Positions 9,189 to 17,931 of a stretch of DNA of 64,000 nt are shown here, one piece after another (position 1 is the first letter of the stretch; each line of letters begins with the position of its first letter). The notes beneath the pieces were generated by a model. The model saw nothing but the letters and a program-made list of their open reading frames with translations, was not told where the DNA came from and searched no databases. Source of the stretch: Caballeronia sp. NK8 (GTDB lineage: Bacteria > Pseudomonadota > Gammaproteobacteria > Burkholderiales > Burkholderiaceae). The DNA is taken from contig NZ_AP024322.1 in NCBI RefSeq assembly GCF_018408855.1, positions 1,426,001-1,490,000 of the forward strand, in the 5' to 3' direction. The translations under genes were made by a program, and so were the position numbers.

Positions 9189-10040
9189 ATGAACCGACGT
9201 CAATTCCTCTCGATTGCCGGCGCGTTCGCAGGATGGTCGGGCAGCGTTGGTAACGCGTTCGCCTTCAGTCGATTCGATCCTTCATCTTCCATTCGCACGC
9301 TGGTCCTCGTCGATCTCGACGGCGGCAACGACGCCCTCAACACCGTCATTCCGATCGCCGATCCGCGCTATCGCGCGCTCAGGCCGACTCTCGCGATATC
9401 GAAGGATCAAGCGTTGATGCTCGATGAACGTACGGCGCTCCATCCGTCGCTCGTGCCGTTGATGAGCGCGTGGCGCGCGAACGATATGGCGATCGTGCAG
9501 GGCGTCGGCTACCACGCGCCCAACCGCTCGCACTTCCGCTCGCGTCAGATCTGGGACACCGCGTCGCATGCCGATGAATATCGCGCCGATGACTGGCTCG
9601 ATCGCGTGCCCGGCGTGAACGTGATCCGCTTCACATTGCATGGCTTCGATACGCATGAAAATCAGGCGCATCGTCACGCGGCGCTGCTGGCTCGACTGGC
9701 TGAAGGACTCGCATCGTTGCGTGCATCGCTGATCGCGTCGGGCGACTGGAACCGCACGCTCGTGATGACGCGTTCGGAGTTCGGACGCGCCGCGCGTGAA
9801 AATGCCGCAGGCGGCACGGAGCACGGCGCGGCCGCGGCGCATTTCATGATGGGTGGCAACGTGCGCGGCGGCCTCTTCGGCATGCCGCCGCGACTCGATC
9901 GGCTCGATGCGGACGGCGGCTTGCCTGTCGGCATCGATTTGAGAAGGCTGTATGCGACGGCCCTTCGCGCATGCTGGAAACTCGATGCCGCCGCGATCCT
10001 CGGGCAGCGCGTCGAACCGCTACCGCTCCTGCGCGTCTAG
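9189..10040 (+). CDS. DUF1501 family exported protein, internally shortened
   Basis: The N-terminus MNRRQFLSIAGAFAGW is a Tat-type signal. Family landmarks are LVLVDLDGGNDALNTV, the RSHFRSRQIWDTAS block, HGFDTHENQ, SEFGRAARENAAGGTEHG and the terminal EPLPLLRV. DUF1501 proteins belong to a sulfatase-like group of unknown substrate. Length is 283 aa against roughly 380-400 expected. The residues between DDWLDR and VNVIRFTLHGFDTH, near base 9600, join segments that are about 100 residues apart in relatives I know, so an in-frame internal deletion is likely. The DUF1800 partner commonly found beside it is absent. Whether the product works is unknown. Confidence 0.85.
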   Translation: MNRRQFLSIAGAFAGWSGSVGNAFAFSRFDPSSSIRTLVLVDLDGGNDALNTVIPIADPRYRALRPTLAISKDQALMLDERTALHPSLVPLMSAWRANDMAIVQGVGYHAPNRSHFRSRQIWDTASHADEYRADDWLDRVPGVNVIRFTLHGFDTHENQAHRHAALLARLAEGLASLRASLIASGDWNRTLVMTRSEFGRAARENAAGGTEHGAAAAHFMMGGNVRGGLFGMPPRLDRLDADGGLPVGIDLRRLYATALRACWKLDAAAILGQRVEPLPLLRV

Positions 10041-10933
10041 CGCGTGCGCCACGTGATCCACAGCTTGCGGATCGGCGTGAGCGCGATGCGCTGATGCAGC
10101 ACCTTGAAATTCTCCCGCTCGATCTCGTCGAACAGCGCGAGCGACAGCGCCGCCTGTGCGCGCAGCACACGTTGCGTTGCGCGCTCGGAAGCGGGGATGG
10201 CCGCGAGCGCTTCGATAAGTGTCTGTCGCGCGCGCCCGGTCTGAAAGCGCATGAGATCCGTGAATGCATCGCTGTACTTGCGATTGATGATGTCCGCGGC
10301 TGTCACGTTGAAGCGCTGCAACTCGTCGATGGGAATATAGATGCGGCCGTGGCGCGCATCGTCGCCGATGCTCTGAACGCGTTCGGCGAGTAACAGCGCT
10401 GAGCCGAGCGGCGCGGCCCACGCGGCGGCTTGCTCCGGAGCGCGTGCGCTCGCGCGTGCGATGGCCGTCGCAAACGCGCCGCCCGTCTGCTCCAGATAGC
10501 GCCTGAGGCCGGGCCAGTCGAGATAGCGCGCCTGATCGAGATCCATGCCGAAGCCATCGACGACCGCGGCAAGCGACGCGCGCCCGGTATCGTCGAGCAC
10601 GGGATGCGCGGCGTCGCCCGCGTGCGCCCGCAACGCCTTCGTGACGGGATGCGTCGGTTCGCCGCCATCGAGCCGGCCGAGCTCGCCTTGCCACCACGCG
10701 TGCTTGGTGCGGCCGATCGTCGGATCGCTGGTTTCCTTGACGGTCTCTTCGAGTTCGCGATAGAGCGCGTAGAGCGCGGTCAGAAGCGGCTGGCTCGACA
10801 TCGGCGCGCGGCGCAGCGCGTAGTACGTGCCGGAGCCATCGGGGGCGGCCTTTTGCTGGCAATAATCGTCGAAATTCACGGACGGGGCTTGTGGGGGAGG
10901 TTTTGTCTTGTGGCTTCGCGCACGGGCGCTCAT
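10037..10933 (-). CDS. Squalene/phytoene synthase-like protein
   Basis: This 298-aa protein has the all-alpha trans-isoprenyl synthase fold sequence pattern: FDDYCQQKAAPDGSGTYYALR near the N-terminus and a GDDARHGRIYIP block like the second aspartate-rich region. In true synthases the first region reads DxxxD and the second NxxRDxxED. Here they read EETVKE and AERVQSIGDD, so catalytic competence is doubtful. Start ATG 10933 is chosen; GTG 10879 (V before NFDDYC) is a real alternative because the extra 18 residues are Pro/Lys-rich, and neither has a good ribosome binding site. It converges on the DUF1501 gene with a 4-bp overlap. Confidence 0.8.
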   Translation of the reverse strand: MSARARSHKTKPPPQAPSVNFDDYCQQKAAPDGSGTYYALRRAPMSSQPLLTALYALYRELEETVKETSDPTIGRTKHAWWQGELGRLDGGEPTHPVTKALRAHAGDAAHPVLDDTGRASLAAVVDGFGMDLDQARYLDWPGLRRYLEQTGGAFATAIARASARAPEQAAAWAAPLGSALLLAERVQSIGDDARHGRIYIPIDELQRFNVTAADIINRKYSDAFTDLMRFQTGRARQTLIEALAAIPASERATQRVLRAQAALSLALFDEIERENFKVLHQRIALTPIRKLWITWRTR

Positions 10934-11052
10934 TTTATCCGGCGAAGCGCGGCTTCGCTGCCGACGTGCTCGCGCCATTGGATTGTGTGCCGAACCACCG
11001 ACGTGTATCGTCGCGCGCGCAACACTGTAGCCATCGACTCAGGAGGGCGCTC

Positions 11053-11439
11053 ATGGCCTTGAGCAAATCCGAGAACAGGCAATTCAGCGACACGTGCCTG
11101 CCTTACCTCGTCAGGAGCGTGGCGACGGACTTCGGCTTCGATTTTCGCGTGTGTCCGCGTCAGATGCACGTCTCGCCGACCGTGGGTCTGCATATCACCG
11201 CCCATCGTCGCGCCGACGCCCGGCTCACCTATCCGCTCAACGTCTTCGTATTCTGGCAGCCGGCATGCGTGCGGCGGTTTCTTTCGCATGTCGACCGGCC
11301 GATCGCCGCTGCGCGCGCAAGCGAGCAGATACCGGAGGAGATCAGGCGCGTAATGGACCGTGCGGGCATCGACTTCGCCGGACGATCGCAGGATAAAGGC
11401 GAGGTGATGATGGTCGAAGTGGGCGAACTCAGCATCTAG
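11053..11439 (+). CDS. Conserved-looking protein of unknown function
   Basis: The 128-aa product starts at ATG 11053 with an excellent AGGAGG six bases upstream, so it is surely translated. It has no signal peptide and no membrane segment. Two cysteines lie in the N-terminal third (DTCLPYL and RVCPRQM) with a VGLHITAHRR segment, and the tail is acidic (KGEVMMVEVGEL). I do not recognise a family. It stands alone between the divergent synthase-like gene and a tRNA. Confidence 0.75.
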   Translation: MALSKSENRQFSDTCLPYLVRSVATDFGFDFRVCPRQMHVSPTVGLHITAHRRADARLTYPLNVFVFWQPACVRRFLSHVDRPIAAARASEQIPEEIRRVMDRAGIDFAGRSQDKGEVMMVEVGELSI

Positions 11440-11477
11440 TTCGCGACACGAGCGAGGCGCATCAGGCCTCGCAAACG

Positions 11478-11506
11478 AAAAACCCCTTTGCCGATGAAAG
11501 GGGTTT
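11478..11506 (-). terminator. Terminator of tRNA-Leu
   Basis: On the minus strand, AAACCCCTTT, a 7-base loop and AAAGGGGTTT are followed by more T. It lies immediately after the CCA end of tRNA-Leu. The same stem is weaker as a terminator for the unknown gene on the plus strand. Confidence 0.8.
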
Positions 11507-11510
11507 CGTG

Positions 11511-11597
11511 TGGTGCGAGGAGCGGGACTCGAACCCGCACACCCTTGCGGGCGTCAGGACCTAAACCTGGTGCGTCTACCAATTTCGCCATCCTCGC
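11511..11597 (-). tRNA. tRNA-Leu (anticodon UAG)
   Basis: An 87-base class II tRNA. Acceptor arms GCGAGGA/TCCTCGC, D-arm TGGCGAAATTGGTAGACGC, anticodon TAG in the TTTAGGT loop, a long variable arm, T-arm GGGTTCGAGTCCC, and an encoded CCA. It reads CUN leucine codons, mainly CUA. Confidence 0.95.
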
Positions 11598-11780
11598 AGC
11601 ACGGCAGGCGCGCTGGGCGCCCGGCGTTGCCGCCGTGTCGGCACCGGTCCACTGTGCCAAGCCCGAGATTCTAACCGATTCATCTGGCGATGTCTGCGAA
11701 AATGCGTCAACGCTTCCGGCGCCGCACATGGCGCCATGACGCGCGGATGACGAGCGATTCCGGTCATACGCACTGCAAGA

Positions 11781-11809
11781 TTGCGGCTTGCCGAACGCCT
11801 GCCTACAAT
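11781..11809 (+). promoter_or_regulatory. Candidate sigma70 promoter of the DUF2946/receptor cluster
   Basis: TTGCGG (11781-11786), a 17-bp spacer and TACAAT (11804-11809) lie 38 bp ahead of the DUF2946 start. The -35 matches only three of six consensus bases, so activation by a regulator would be expected. No clear Fur or copper-regulator box was identified. Confidence 0.4.
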
Positions 11810-11847
11810 CTCGTTCAATCTTCCGCACGGCCACGCAAACTTCCCTC

Positions 11848-12258
11848 ATGAACCGCAACGCGCGCAATCGCTTCGTCGCATGGCTCGGCATCGCCGCCAT
11901 GTGGCTTGCCATTGTCGCGCCGGTCATCAGCCAGACGCTCGCGGCGCGCAATGCGGCGAACGACACGGAAGCCATCCTGTGCGCCGTCGACGCGCCGGAA
12001 GCGCGCGCGCACGAAGGCCATCACGCCGTCGCCGAAGAGGACGCCGGGCACGCCGGCCACCACGACGCCGCGAGCCATTTCGACGCCTGCTCGTATTGCG
12101 GACTCCTCGCGCACAATCTGCCGATCGCCACGGGCGTCGCGCATGACGCCGTGCGCGTCGAGCGCGTCACGCGCGTTTCGACCTTCGCGGTCATCGACAC
12201 TGTCTCGTCGAAGTCCTTCAACGCCGCGAGTCCGCGCGCGCCACCCGTCCTGTCCTGA
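11848..12258 (+). CDS. DUF2946 protein, His-rich membrane-anchored or secreted
   Basis: The 136-aa product has an N-terminal hydrophobic helix (WLGIAAMWLAIVAPVI) acting as signal or anchor. The middle is His-rich (EGHHAVAEEDAGHAGHHD) and is followed by DACSYCGLLAH, the CxxC block of DUF2946. His and Cys clusters suggest metal binding, and DUF2946 genes often sit beside TonB-dependent receptors and PepSY proteins, as here. It opens the cluster; the receptor begins about 100 bp later. A role in copper or other metal handling is inference. Confidence 0.8.
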   Translation: MNRNARNRFVAWLGIAAMWLAIVAPVISQTLAARNAANDTEAILCAVDAPEARAHEGHHAVAEEDAGHAGHHDAASHFDACSYCGLLAHNLPIATGVAHDAVRVERVTRVSTFAVIDTVSSKSFNAASPRAPPVLS

Positions 12259-12359
12259 AACCGTCCTTCGTCCGATCGCCTCGACGTACCTCGCGCACAT
12301 GAGCGCGATGTACGCGACGTACGCGCGCGATCGCTCGTCAGCCTTTTCAGGAATTCACG

Positions 12360-14744
12360 ATGTTCACGCTCACCACGCGAGCGCGACGGCGTTCGCGCCG
12401 TCGTGCCGCGGCGCGCGCACGCGCCTGGCTGCCGCTATCGCTGATGGCGCACGCGGCCTTGTCCGCAGCCGCTTCTCCCGCACCGGATACCCCGGTCCCG
12501 ACCGCGCAGGCCGATAGCGCCGCGCCCACCAGTTCGAACGACGCCACGCTGGCGCCGGTCGTCGTCACGGCGCAGGCGGGCTCGCGCGCGTCGCCGCTCG
12601 ATCCCAATCTGCCCGCGAGCGTCAATACCGTCACCGCCGACCAGTTTCAGTACTGGAACGTGACGACGCCCGAAGACGTGCTCAAGTACGCGCCGAACAT
12701 GGCCGTGCGCAAACGCTTCATCGGCGATCCCAATGCGACCATCGCCGTGCGCGGCACGAGCAACTCGCAGACGGCGCGCGGCCTCGTCTACGCCGACGGC
12801 CTCCTGCTCAGCAATTTCCTTGGCAACACCTTTACGTTCGCGCCGCGCTGGTCGATGGTCTTCGCCGACGACATCGAGCGCACCGATGTCATCTACGGCC
12901 CGTACTCGGCGCTCTATCCCGGCAACTCGATCGGCGCGACCGTCGCGATCACCACGCGCATGCCGACGCAATTCGAAGCCGACGCGAAAGTGCAGGGCTT
13001 CACGCAGCACTTCGATCTCTTCGGCGTGAACCGCAACTTCAACGGCACCAACACGACGGCGACGGTCGGCGACCGCATCGGCAAGCTGTCGTTCCTGATC
13101 GGCGTGGATCATCTGGAGAACACGGGGCAGCCGCTGCAGTTCGCGACGCTCGCGCAATCGAAAACGCCCGCCACGGCCGCCGACACGCCGGTCACGGGCG
13201 CGACCTTCTACAACGACCAGTTCAACGCGCGCACCGCGGTGCTCGGCACGTCGAGCGAAGGCATCACGCGCACGTTTCAGGATCAGGTGCGCGTGAAGCT
13301 CGCCTACGATCTCACGAACACGTTGCAGGCGGGCTTCACGCTCGGCTACTGGCATCAGAAGTACAACAGCGACACGCAGACCTTTCTGCGCGATGCCGCC
13401 GGCAATCCGGTGTACAGCGGCCGCGTGAACATCGGCGGTTTCGAGTACGTCATTCCGGCCGCGACGTTCGCGCCGAGCATGGGGTCGAGCGAGAACTTCC
13501 TCTACGGCGTGTCCTTGCGCACGCACAACGACACGGGCTGGAACGCCGAGGCGATCGCATCGTACTTCGACATCACGCAGAGCATCGCGCGCACGGCGAG
13601 TTCCGGCGTGCCCGGCGACGGCCCCGGCACGCTCACCGACGGCAGCGGCTCGGGCTGGAAATCGCTCGATCTGCGCACGAGCTGGACGCCCACCGCGCGC
13701 TCGGGTCTCGCCGCGCACGCATTGTCGTTCGGCTACCACTACGACAACTATTTTCTCGACAACGTCACCTCGAACACGAGTGCGTGGCGCGAGGGCGCGG
13801 GCGTGTCGTTCGCCAATTCGTTCGGCGGACGCACGCGCACGCAGGCGCTCTACGCGCAGGACGCGTGGCGCTTTCTGCCGCGCTGGGCATTCACCTACGG
13901 CGTGCGCTACGAGAACTGGAACGCGTATGACGGCACGCGCGCAGTCGGCTCGACCGCGCTCGGGTATGCGGACGCGAGCGAGAGCCATTGGTCGCCGAAA
14001 GCGTCGCTGTCGTTCGACGTCACGCAGGACCTGACATTGCGCGCTTCAGTCGGACGCGCGTACCGGTTTCCGACCGTCGGCGAGTTGTTTCAAGGGCAGA
14101 TCAACGGCATCTCGATCGTCAACAACAATCCGAACCTGCAGCCCGAAGACGATTTGTCCAAGGAGCTGACGGCCGAATGGGTGCGCGGCAACGGGCTGTA
14201 TCGCTTCACGCTCTTTCAGGACGACGTGAAGAACACGATCTTCAGCCAGACCAACACGACCGTCATTCCCAACGTCACGAACTTCCAGAATATCGACAAG
14301 GTGCGTTCGCGCGGCGTCGAGTTCGCCTACGAAGGACAGGACGTGCTCATGCGCGGGCTCGATCTCATCGCGAACGCCGCGTACACGCAATCGAAGATTC
14401 TCGCGAACAGCGGCAATCCGGCATCGGTGGGCAAGTATTTCTATCGGATTCCGCTGTGGCGCGCGAACGTGGCGGCGACGTATCACACGCCCGGGAATAC
14501 GGCGACGACGCTCGCGGTACGTTACTCGGGGCGGCAATACAACACGCTCACGAACACCGACGTCAATCCGAACACCTACGGCGGCACGAGCACGTACGCG
14601 GTCGTCGACGCGAAGTTCACGTGGAAGCCGACCAAGCGCACGGAGCTGGGCGTCGGCGTCGACAACCTGTTCGACAAGCGCTACTACGTATTCCATCCGT
14701 ATGCGGGGCGCACGTTCTATCTCGAAGGACGCATCGGCATCTGA
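12360..14744 (+). CDS. TonB-dependent outer-membrane receptor
   Basis: The 794-aa protein has a long Arg-rich leader (about 50 aa) with an Ala-rich signal region. A TonB-box-like segment (APVVVTAQAG) follows, then a plug domain (TPEDVLKYAPNMAVRKR, IAVRGTSN, RTDVIYGPYSALYPGN) and a 22-strand-type barrel ending in TFYLEGRIGI with a terminal aromatic-containing strand. It imports a scarce ligand using TonB energy. The ligand cannot be read from sequence; flanking DUF2946 and PepSY genes favour a metal or metal chelate, possibly copper. It is 41 bp before the PepSY gene and surely in the same operon. Confidence 0.93.
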   Translation: MFTLTTRARRRSRRRAAARARAWLPLSLMAHAALSAAASPAPDTPVPTAQADSAAPTSSNDATLAPVVVTAQAGSRASPLDPNLPASVNTVTADQFQYWNVTTPEDVLKYAPNMAVRKRFIGDPNATIAVRGTSNSQTARGLVYADGLLLSNFLGNTFTFAPRWSMVFADDIERTDVIYGPYSALYPGNSIGATVAITTRMPTQFEADAKVQGFTQHFDLFGVNRNFNGTNTTATVGDRIGKLSFLIGVDHLENTGQPLQFATLAQSKTPATAADTPVTGATFYNDQFNARTAVLGTSSEGITRTFQDQVRVKLAYDLTNTLQAGFTLGYWHQKYNSDTQTFLRDAAGNPVYSGRVNIGGFEYVIPAATFAPSMGSSENFLYGVSLRTHNDTGWNAEAIASYFDITQSIARTASSGVPGDGPGTLTDGSGSGWKSLDLRTSWTPTARSGLAAHALSFGYHYDNYFLDNVTSNTSAWREGAGVSFANSFGGRTRTQALYAQDAWRFLPRWAFTYGVRYENWNAYDGTRAVGSTALGYADASESHWSPKASLSFDVTQDLTLRASVGRAYRFPTVGELFQGQINGISIVNNNPNLQPEDDLSKELTAEWVRGNGLYRFTLFQDDVKNTIFSQTNTTVIPNVTNFQNIDKVRSRGVEFAYEGQDVLMRGLDLIANAAYTQSKILANSGNPASVGKYFYRIPLWRANVAATYHTPGNTATTLAVRYSGRQYNTLTNTDVNPNTYGGTSTYAVVDAKFTWKPTKRTELGVGVDNLFDKRYYVFHPYAGRTFYLEGRIGI

Positions 14745-14785
14745 TCTCCTTCAACTGACAACGCACCTATTCAACGAGAATCGTC

Positions 14786-16234
14786 ATGCTTGCACCCAAC
14801 TTGAACGCGGCAGAGGCAACGTCGAACGCGCAGGTCATCGCGCATCGCCGCACGCTCTGGCGCTGGCATTTCTACGCGGGCCTCTTCGTGATGCCTCTGC
14901 TCATCGTGCTCGCGATCACCGGCACGATCTATTGCTTTCAGCCGCAGATCGAACCGCTGCTGTATCGCGACAGGATGGTCGTCACCGATACCCACGGCCC
15001 GCAGCTTTCACGCGAGGTTCTGCTCGCGAAGGCCGCTGCGAACGAGCCGCGCGGCGCCGTGCCGACGCTCGTGCAGATCGAAGCCGATCGCACGCGCAGC
15101 GCGGAGTTCGTCTTTCGTCTGCCTTCGGGCGAAAGCGAAAGCGTCTATGTGAATCCCTACGATGGCGCCGTGCTCGGCACGCTTTCGGTCGAACATCGGC
15201 TGATGAAGCAGGTGCGCAATCTGCATCGCGGGCTGATGCTCGGCAAGACCGGCGAGCTCGTGATGGAGCTGGCGGGCTGCTGGACGCTCGTGATGATCGG
15301 CACGGGCATCGCGTTGTGGTGGCCCAGCCGGTCGAATGCCCCGAACGTTACGAGAGGCGGCGTGTGGCTGCCGCGTCTGTCGCTGCAAGGCCGCGCGTGG
15401 TGGCGCGATCTGCATGCGGTCGGCGGCGTGTGGCTTGCCATCGGCGCGCTGTTCTTCGTGCTGTCGGGATTGCCGTGGTCGGGATCGTGGGGCAAGCAGT
15501 TCAAGGCGCTCGCGACCTCGGCGTCGCTCGGTTATCCGAAGGGCGCGTGGGGCGAGGCGCACGTGCATTCGACCGCGCCCGGCGCAGCGGGAAAGCCGGC
15601 CGATGAACACGCGATGCACGGCATGCAGATGAAGATGGACGATCTGCCGTTGCCGCAAACGCCGTGGGCCGTCGGTGCGACGACCGTGCCGGACAGCGCG
15701 CATGCCCCGGCGCCGGCCGCGCGCGTGTCGATCGACGACGTGGTCGCGCTCGCCGCGAAAAACGGCGTCACCGACGACTACGGCATCGCGCTGCCGGCCA
15801 AACCGACCGGCGTCTACACGGTGTCGTATTTCCCCGCCGATCCGCGTGACGAGCGCACGCTGCACATCGATCAATACAGCGGACGCGTGTTGTCCGATAT
15901 CGACTACGCGAGCTATGGAGGCGTCGCGCAGTGGATTTCGTACGGCACGTCGCTGCACATGGGGCGCTATTTCGGGCTCGCGAATCAGATCGTCTGCTCG
16001 GCGATCTCGCTCGGGCTCGCCGCGCTCGCGGTGACCGGCTTCATCATGTGGATGAAGCGCCGGCCCACGCGCGAACTGGGCGCGCCGGCGCGGCCGGTCA
16101 AGCGTGCGCCCATGCGCGCATGGCGCGGCGGCCTGACCGTGCTCGGCATGATCTTCCCGCTGATGGGGGCGACGATGCTCGCCGTCTGGTGCCTGGACCG
16201 GCTCGCGTTCGGCGCGAAACGCGCGGTGGCCTGA
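14786..16234 (+). CDS. PepSY-associated inner-membrane protein
   Basis: The 482-aa protein matches the PepSY-TM (PiuB-like) family. An N-terminal helix (FYAGLFVMPLLIVLAITGTIYCFQ, read in parts), a PepSY-like periplasmic domain, a helix near residue 160 (TLVMIGTGIALWW), another at about 215, and C-terminal helices including WMKRRPTREL and LTVLGMIFPLMGATM are visible. A His/Met-rich insert (DEHAMHGMQMKMDD, about residues 272-285) could bind metal. Such proteins are thought to reduce or release metal-siderophore cargo behind a TonB receptor, which fits its position. Confidence 0.9.
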   Translation: MLAPNLNAAEATSNAQVIAHRRTLWRWHFYAGLFVMPLLIVLAITGTIYCFQPQIEPLLYRDRMVVTDTHGPQLSREVLLAKAAANEPRGAVPTLVQIEADRTRSAEFVFRLPSGESESVYVNPYDGAVLGTLSVEHRLMKQVRNLHRGLMLGKTGELVMELAGCWTLVMIGTGIALWWPSRSNAPNVTRGGVWLPRLSLQGRAWWRDLHAVGGVWLAIGALFFVLSGLPWSGSWGKQFKALATSASLGYPKGAWGEAHVHSTAPGAAGKPADEHAMHGMQMKMDDLPLPQTPWAVGATTVPDSAHAPAPAARVSIDDVVALAAKNGVTDDYGIALPAKPTGVYTVSYFPADPRDERTLHIDQYSGRVLSDIDYASYGGVAQWISYGTSLHMGRYFGLANQIVCSAISLGLAALAVTGFIMWMKRRPTRELGAPARPVKRAPMRAWRGGLTVLGMIFPLMGATMLAVWCLDRLAFGAKRAVA

Positions 16235-16256
16235 GGCGCGCGCGCGTCGTCCCGAC

Positions 16257-17405
16257 TCAGACCGAACCGAACCTCAGCCGCACGAGTTGCTCGGCTTCGT
16301 TGGCGAGCAGGCGCGCGGCGTCGCGGATCGCCGTGTCGAGCGTGATCGGCCCCGGCGCGGGCGAGAAGCAGCCGCTGAAAAATTCGGACAGGCGCGGCAG
16401 CGCGGCCGAATCGACGGCGCCCGACAGCAGCGTCGCCGGCACGCCGTGGTCGCGCGCGTGCTTGCAGGCGATGAACGGCGCCTTGCCGTGCAGCGTCTGC
16501 ACGTCGGAGCGGCCTTCGCCGGTGATCAGCCAGTTCGCGCCCTCGAGCGCGGCATCCAGCCCGATTTCGCGCGCGACCACTTCGGCGCCCGTCTCGAAGC
16601 GCGCGCCGAGCATGTGCAACGCGAAGCCGAGCCCGCCCGCCGCGCCCGCGCCGGGTTCGTCGCGCTTCGCGACGCCCATCGCGGGTTCGAGCAGATCGGC
16701 GAAATGGGCGAGGGCGGCGTCGATCGTCGCCACCTGTTCGGGCGTCACGCCTTTCTGCGGACCGAAGATCGCGGTCGCGCCGTGATCACCGTTGAGCGGA
16801 TTGTCGACGTCCGACATGCCGACGAACTGCGCGTCCTTCACGCGCGGATCGAGCCCCGACGCGTCGATGCGCGCGATCTGCGCGAGCGCCGACGGCACCG
16901 GCGCCAGTTCCTTGCCGGCCGCATCGAAGAGTTTCAGCCCGAGGCCGACGAGCAGGCCCGCGCCGCCGTCGTTCGTGCTGCTGCCGCCGAGCGCGACGTA
17001 GAACGTGCGCGCGCCGGAATCGAGCAGCGCGCGAATGGCCTCGCCCATGCCGAGCGTGCTGCGTTCGGTGACGGGAACCGCCATCCCGTCCGGGTCCGTG
17101 ATGCCGACGACTTCCGCCGTCTCGACGATCGCGCCGCCGTCGGCGAGCAGGCCCGTGGCGGCATCGCGGCGCGCGGCGGCCGCGCCGCGCACGTTCAGCA
17201 TGCGGCGCTCGCCGCCCGCCGAGAGCATCGCGTCGAGCGTGCCTTCGCCGCCGTCGGCCATCGGGCGGATCCGGATGTCGGCGTCCGGCCGCGCGCGCCT
17301 GATGCCTTCCGCGATGGCGTTCGCGACCCCTTCCGCGGACAGCGAGCCCTTGAAAGAATCGGGAGCGATGACAACTACAGGAGCAGCAGACGTGGCGTTA
17401 GGCAT
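16257..17405 (-). CDS. glxK: Glycerate kinase (GlxK/GarK family)
   Basis: The enzyme phosphorylates D-glycerate to 2-phosphoglycerate, linking glyoxylate and hexarate breakdown to glycolysis. Family marks are IAPDSFKGSLSAEGVANAI at the N-terminus, MADGGEGTLDAM, LGGSSTNDGGAG and GEGRSDVQTLHGKAP. Length 382 aa is normal. It is a single gene, convergent with the PepSY gene (22-bp gap). The usual glyoxylate carboligase partners are not in the window. Confidence 0.93.
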   Translation of the reverse strand: MPNATSAAPVVVIAPDSFKGSLSAEGVANAIAEGIRRARPDADIRIRPMADGGEGTLDAMLSAGGERRMLNVRGAAAARRDAATGLLADGGAIVETAEVVGITDPDGMAVPVTERSTLGMGEAIRALLDSGARTFYVALGGSSTNDGGAGLLVGLGLKLFDAAGKELAPVPSALAQIARIDASGLDPRVKDAQFVGMSDVDNPLNGDHGATAIFGPQKGVTPEQVATIDAALAHFADLLEPAMGVAKRDEPGAGAAGGLGFALHMLGARFETGAEVVAREIGLDAALEGANWLITGEGRSDVQTLHGKAPFIACKHARDHGVPATLLSGAVDSAALPRLSEFFSGCFSPAPGPITLDTAIRDAARLLANEAEQLVRLRFGSV

Positions 17406-17931
17406 GGTGTCTCGAATGTTCTGGTGTTGAAGGAGCGATCGGAAGCCGCGGCGAGGCCCGATTCATGCACTTGTTGCATGCTTCTCATGCCTTGCGGCAA
17501 TGGATTGCGCGCCGCGCGGCCTGATCGCGTGAATCATGCGCCGGCAAGCTTATCAGCGCGGCGCGCGACGCAAAATAGCGGCGCGCCGATAGCGGGAATT
17601 GTGCGCGCGCGAGCGCGTCGGGAAAACGCGGATTTACGCCAGAATCCATCCCAAAAACGGGCGCTTTTTCGGTCAAATTCAGCCGAAACGGCAGGTTCGC
17701 GGCTTCGTTGTCCGGCCCCTCGCCATTTGTTTGCTAAAATGCTTGGCTCTGTTGACTGACACCGTGTCGGGCGACGGCCCGGCATCGCCGCGAGGCGCGC
17801 ATTGCGTGCGCTTCGGGCGCCAGGCGTCGATTTCGGCCGGCTCACGCAGAGTCCGCACCCGGACCCGCGCCTTTAGAACCGCGGAAGAACCGAACACCGA
17901 ATTTACGATTTACTCTAGGACGATTTCAGCC
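17406..17931. other. Intergenic region between glxK and tig
   Basis: The 526-bp gap separates two divergent genes. I see no gene in it. The half next to tig holds an extended -10 promoter at 17732-17740, which leaves a leader of about 185 bases. No terminator hairpin or riboswitch-like fold was recognised in the leader. Confidence 0.6.
17732..17740 (+). promoter_or_regulatory. Candidate extended -10 promoter of tig
   Basis: TGCTAAAAT matches TGn plus TATAAT at five of six positions. No -35 at proper spacing is evident, which an extended -10 can tolerate. Confidence 0.45.

Noticed and set aside
17599..17931. N-terminal extension of trigger factor by 111 residues
   Set aside because: The extension lies in the leader, overlaps the predicted promoter and is not trigger-factor-like. 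ATG 17932 has a ribosome site and gives the family N-terminus.
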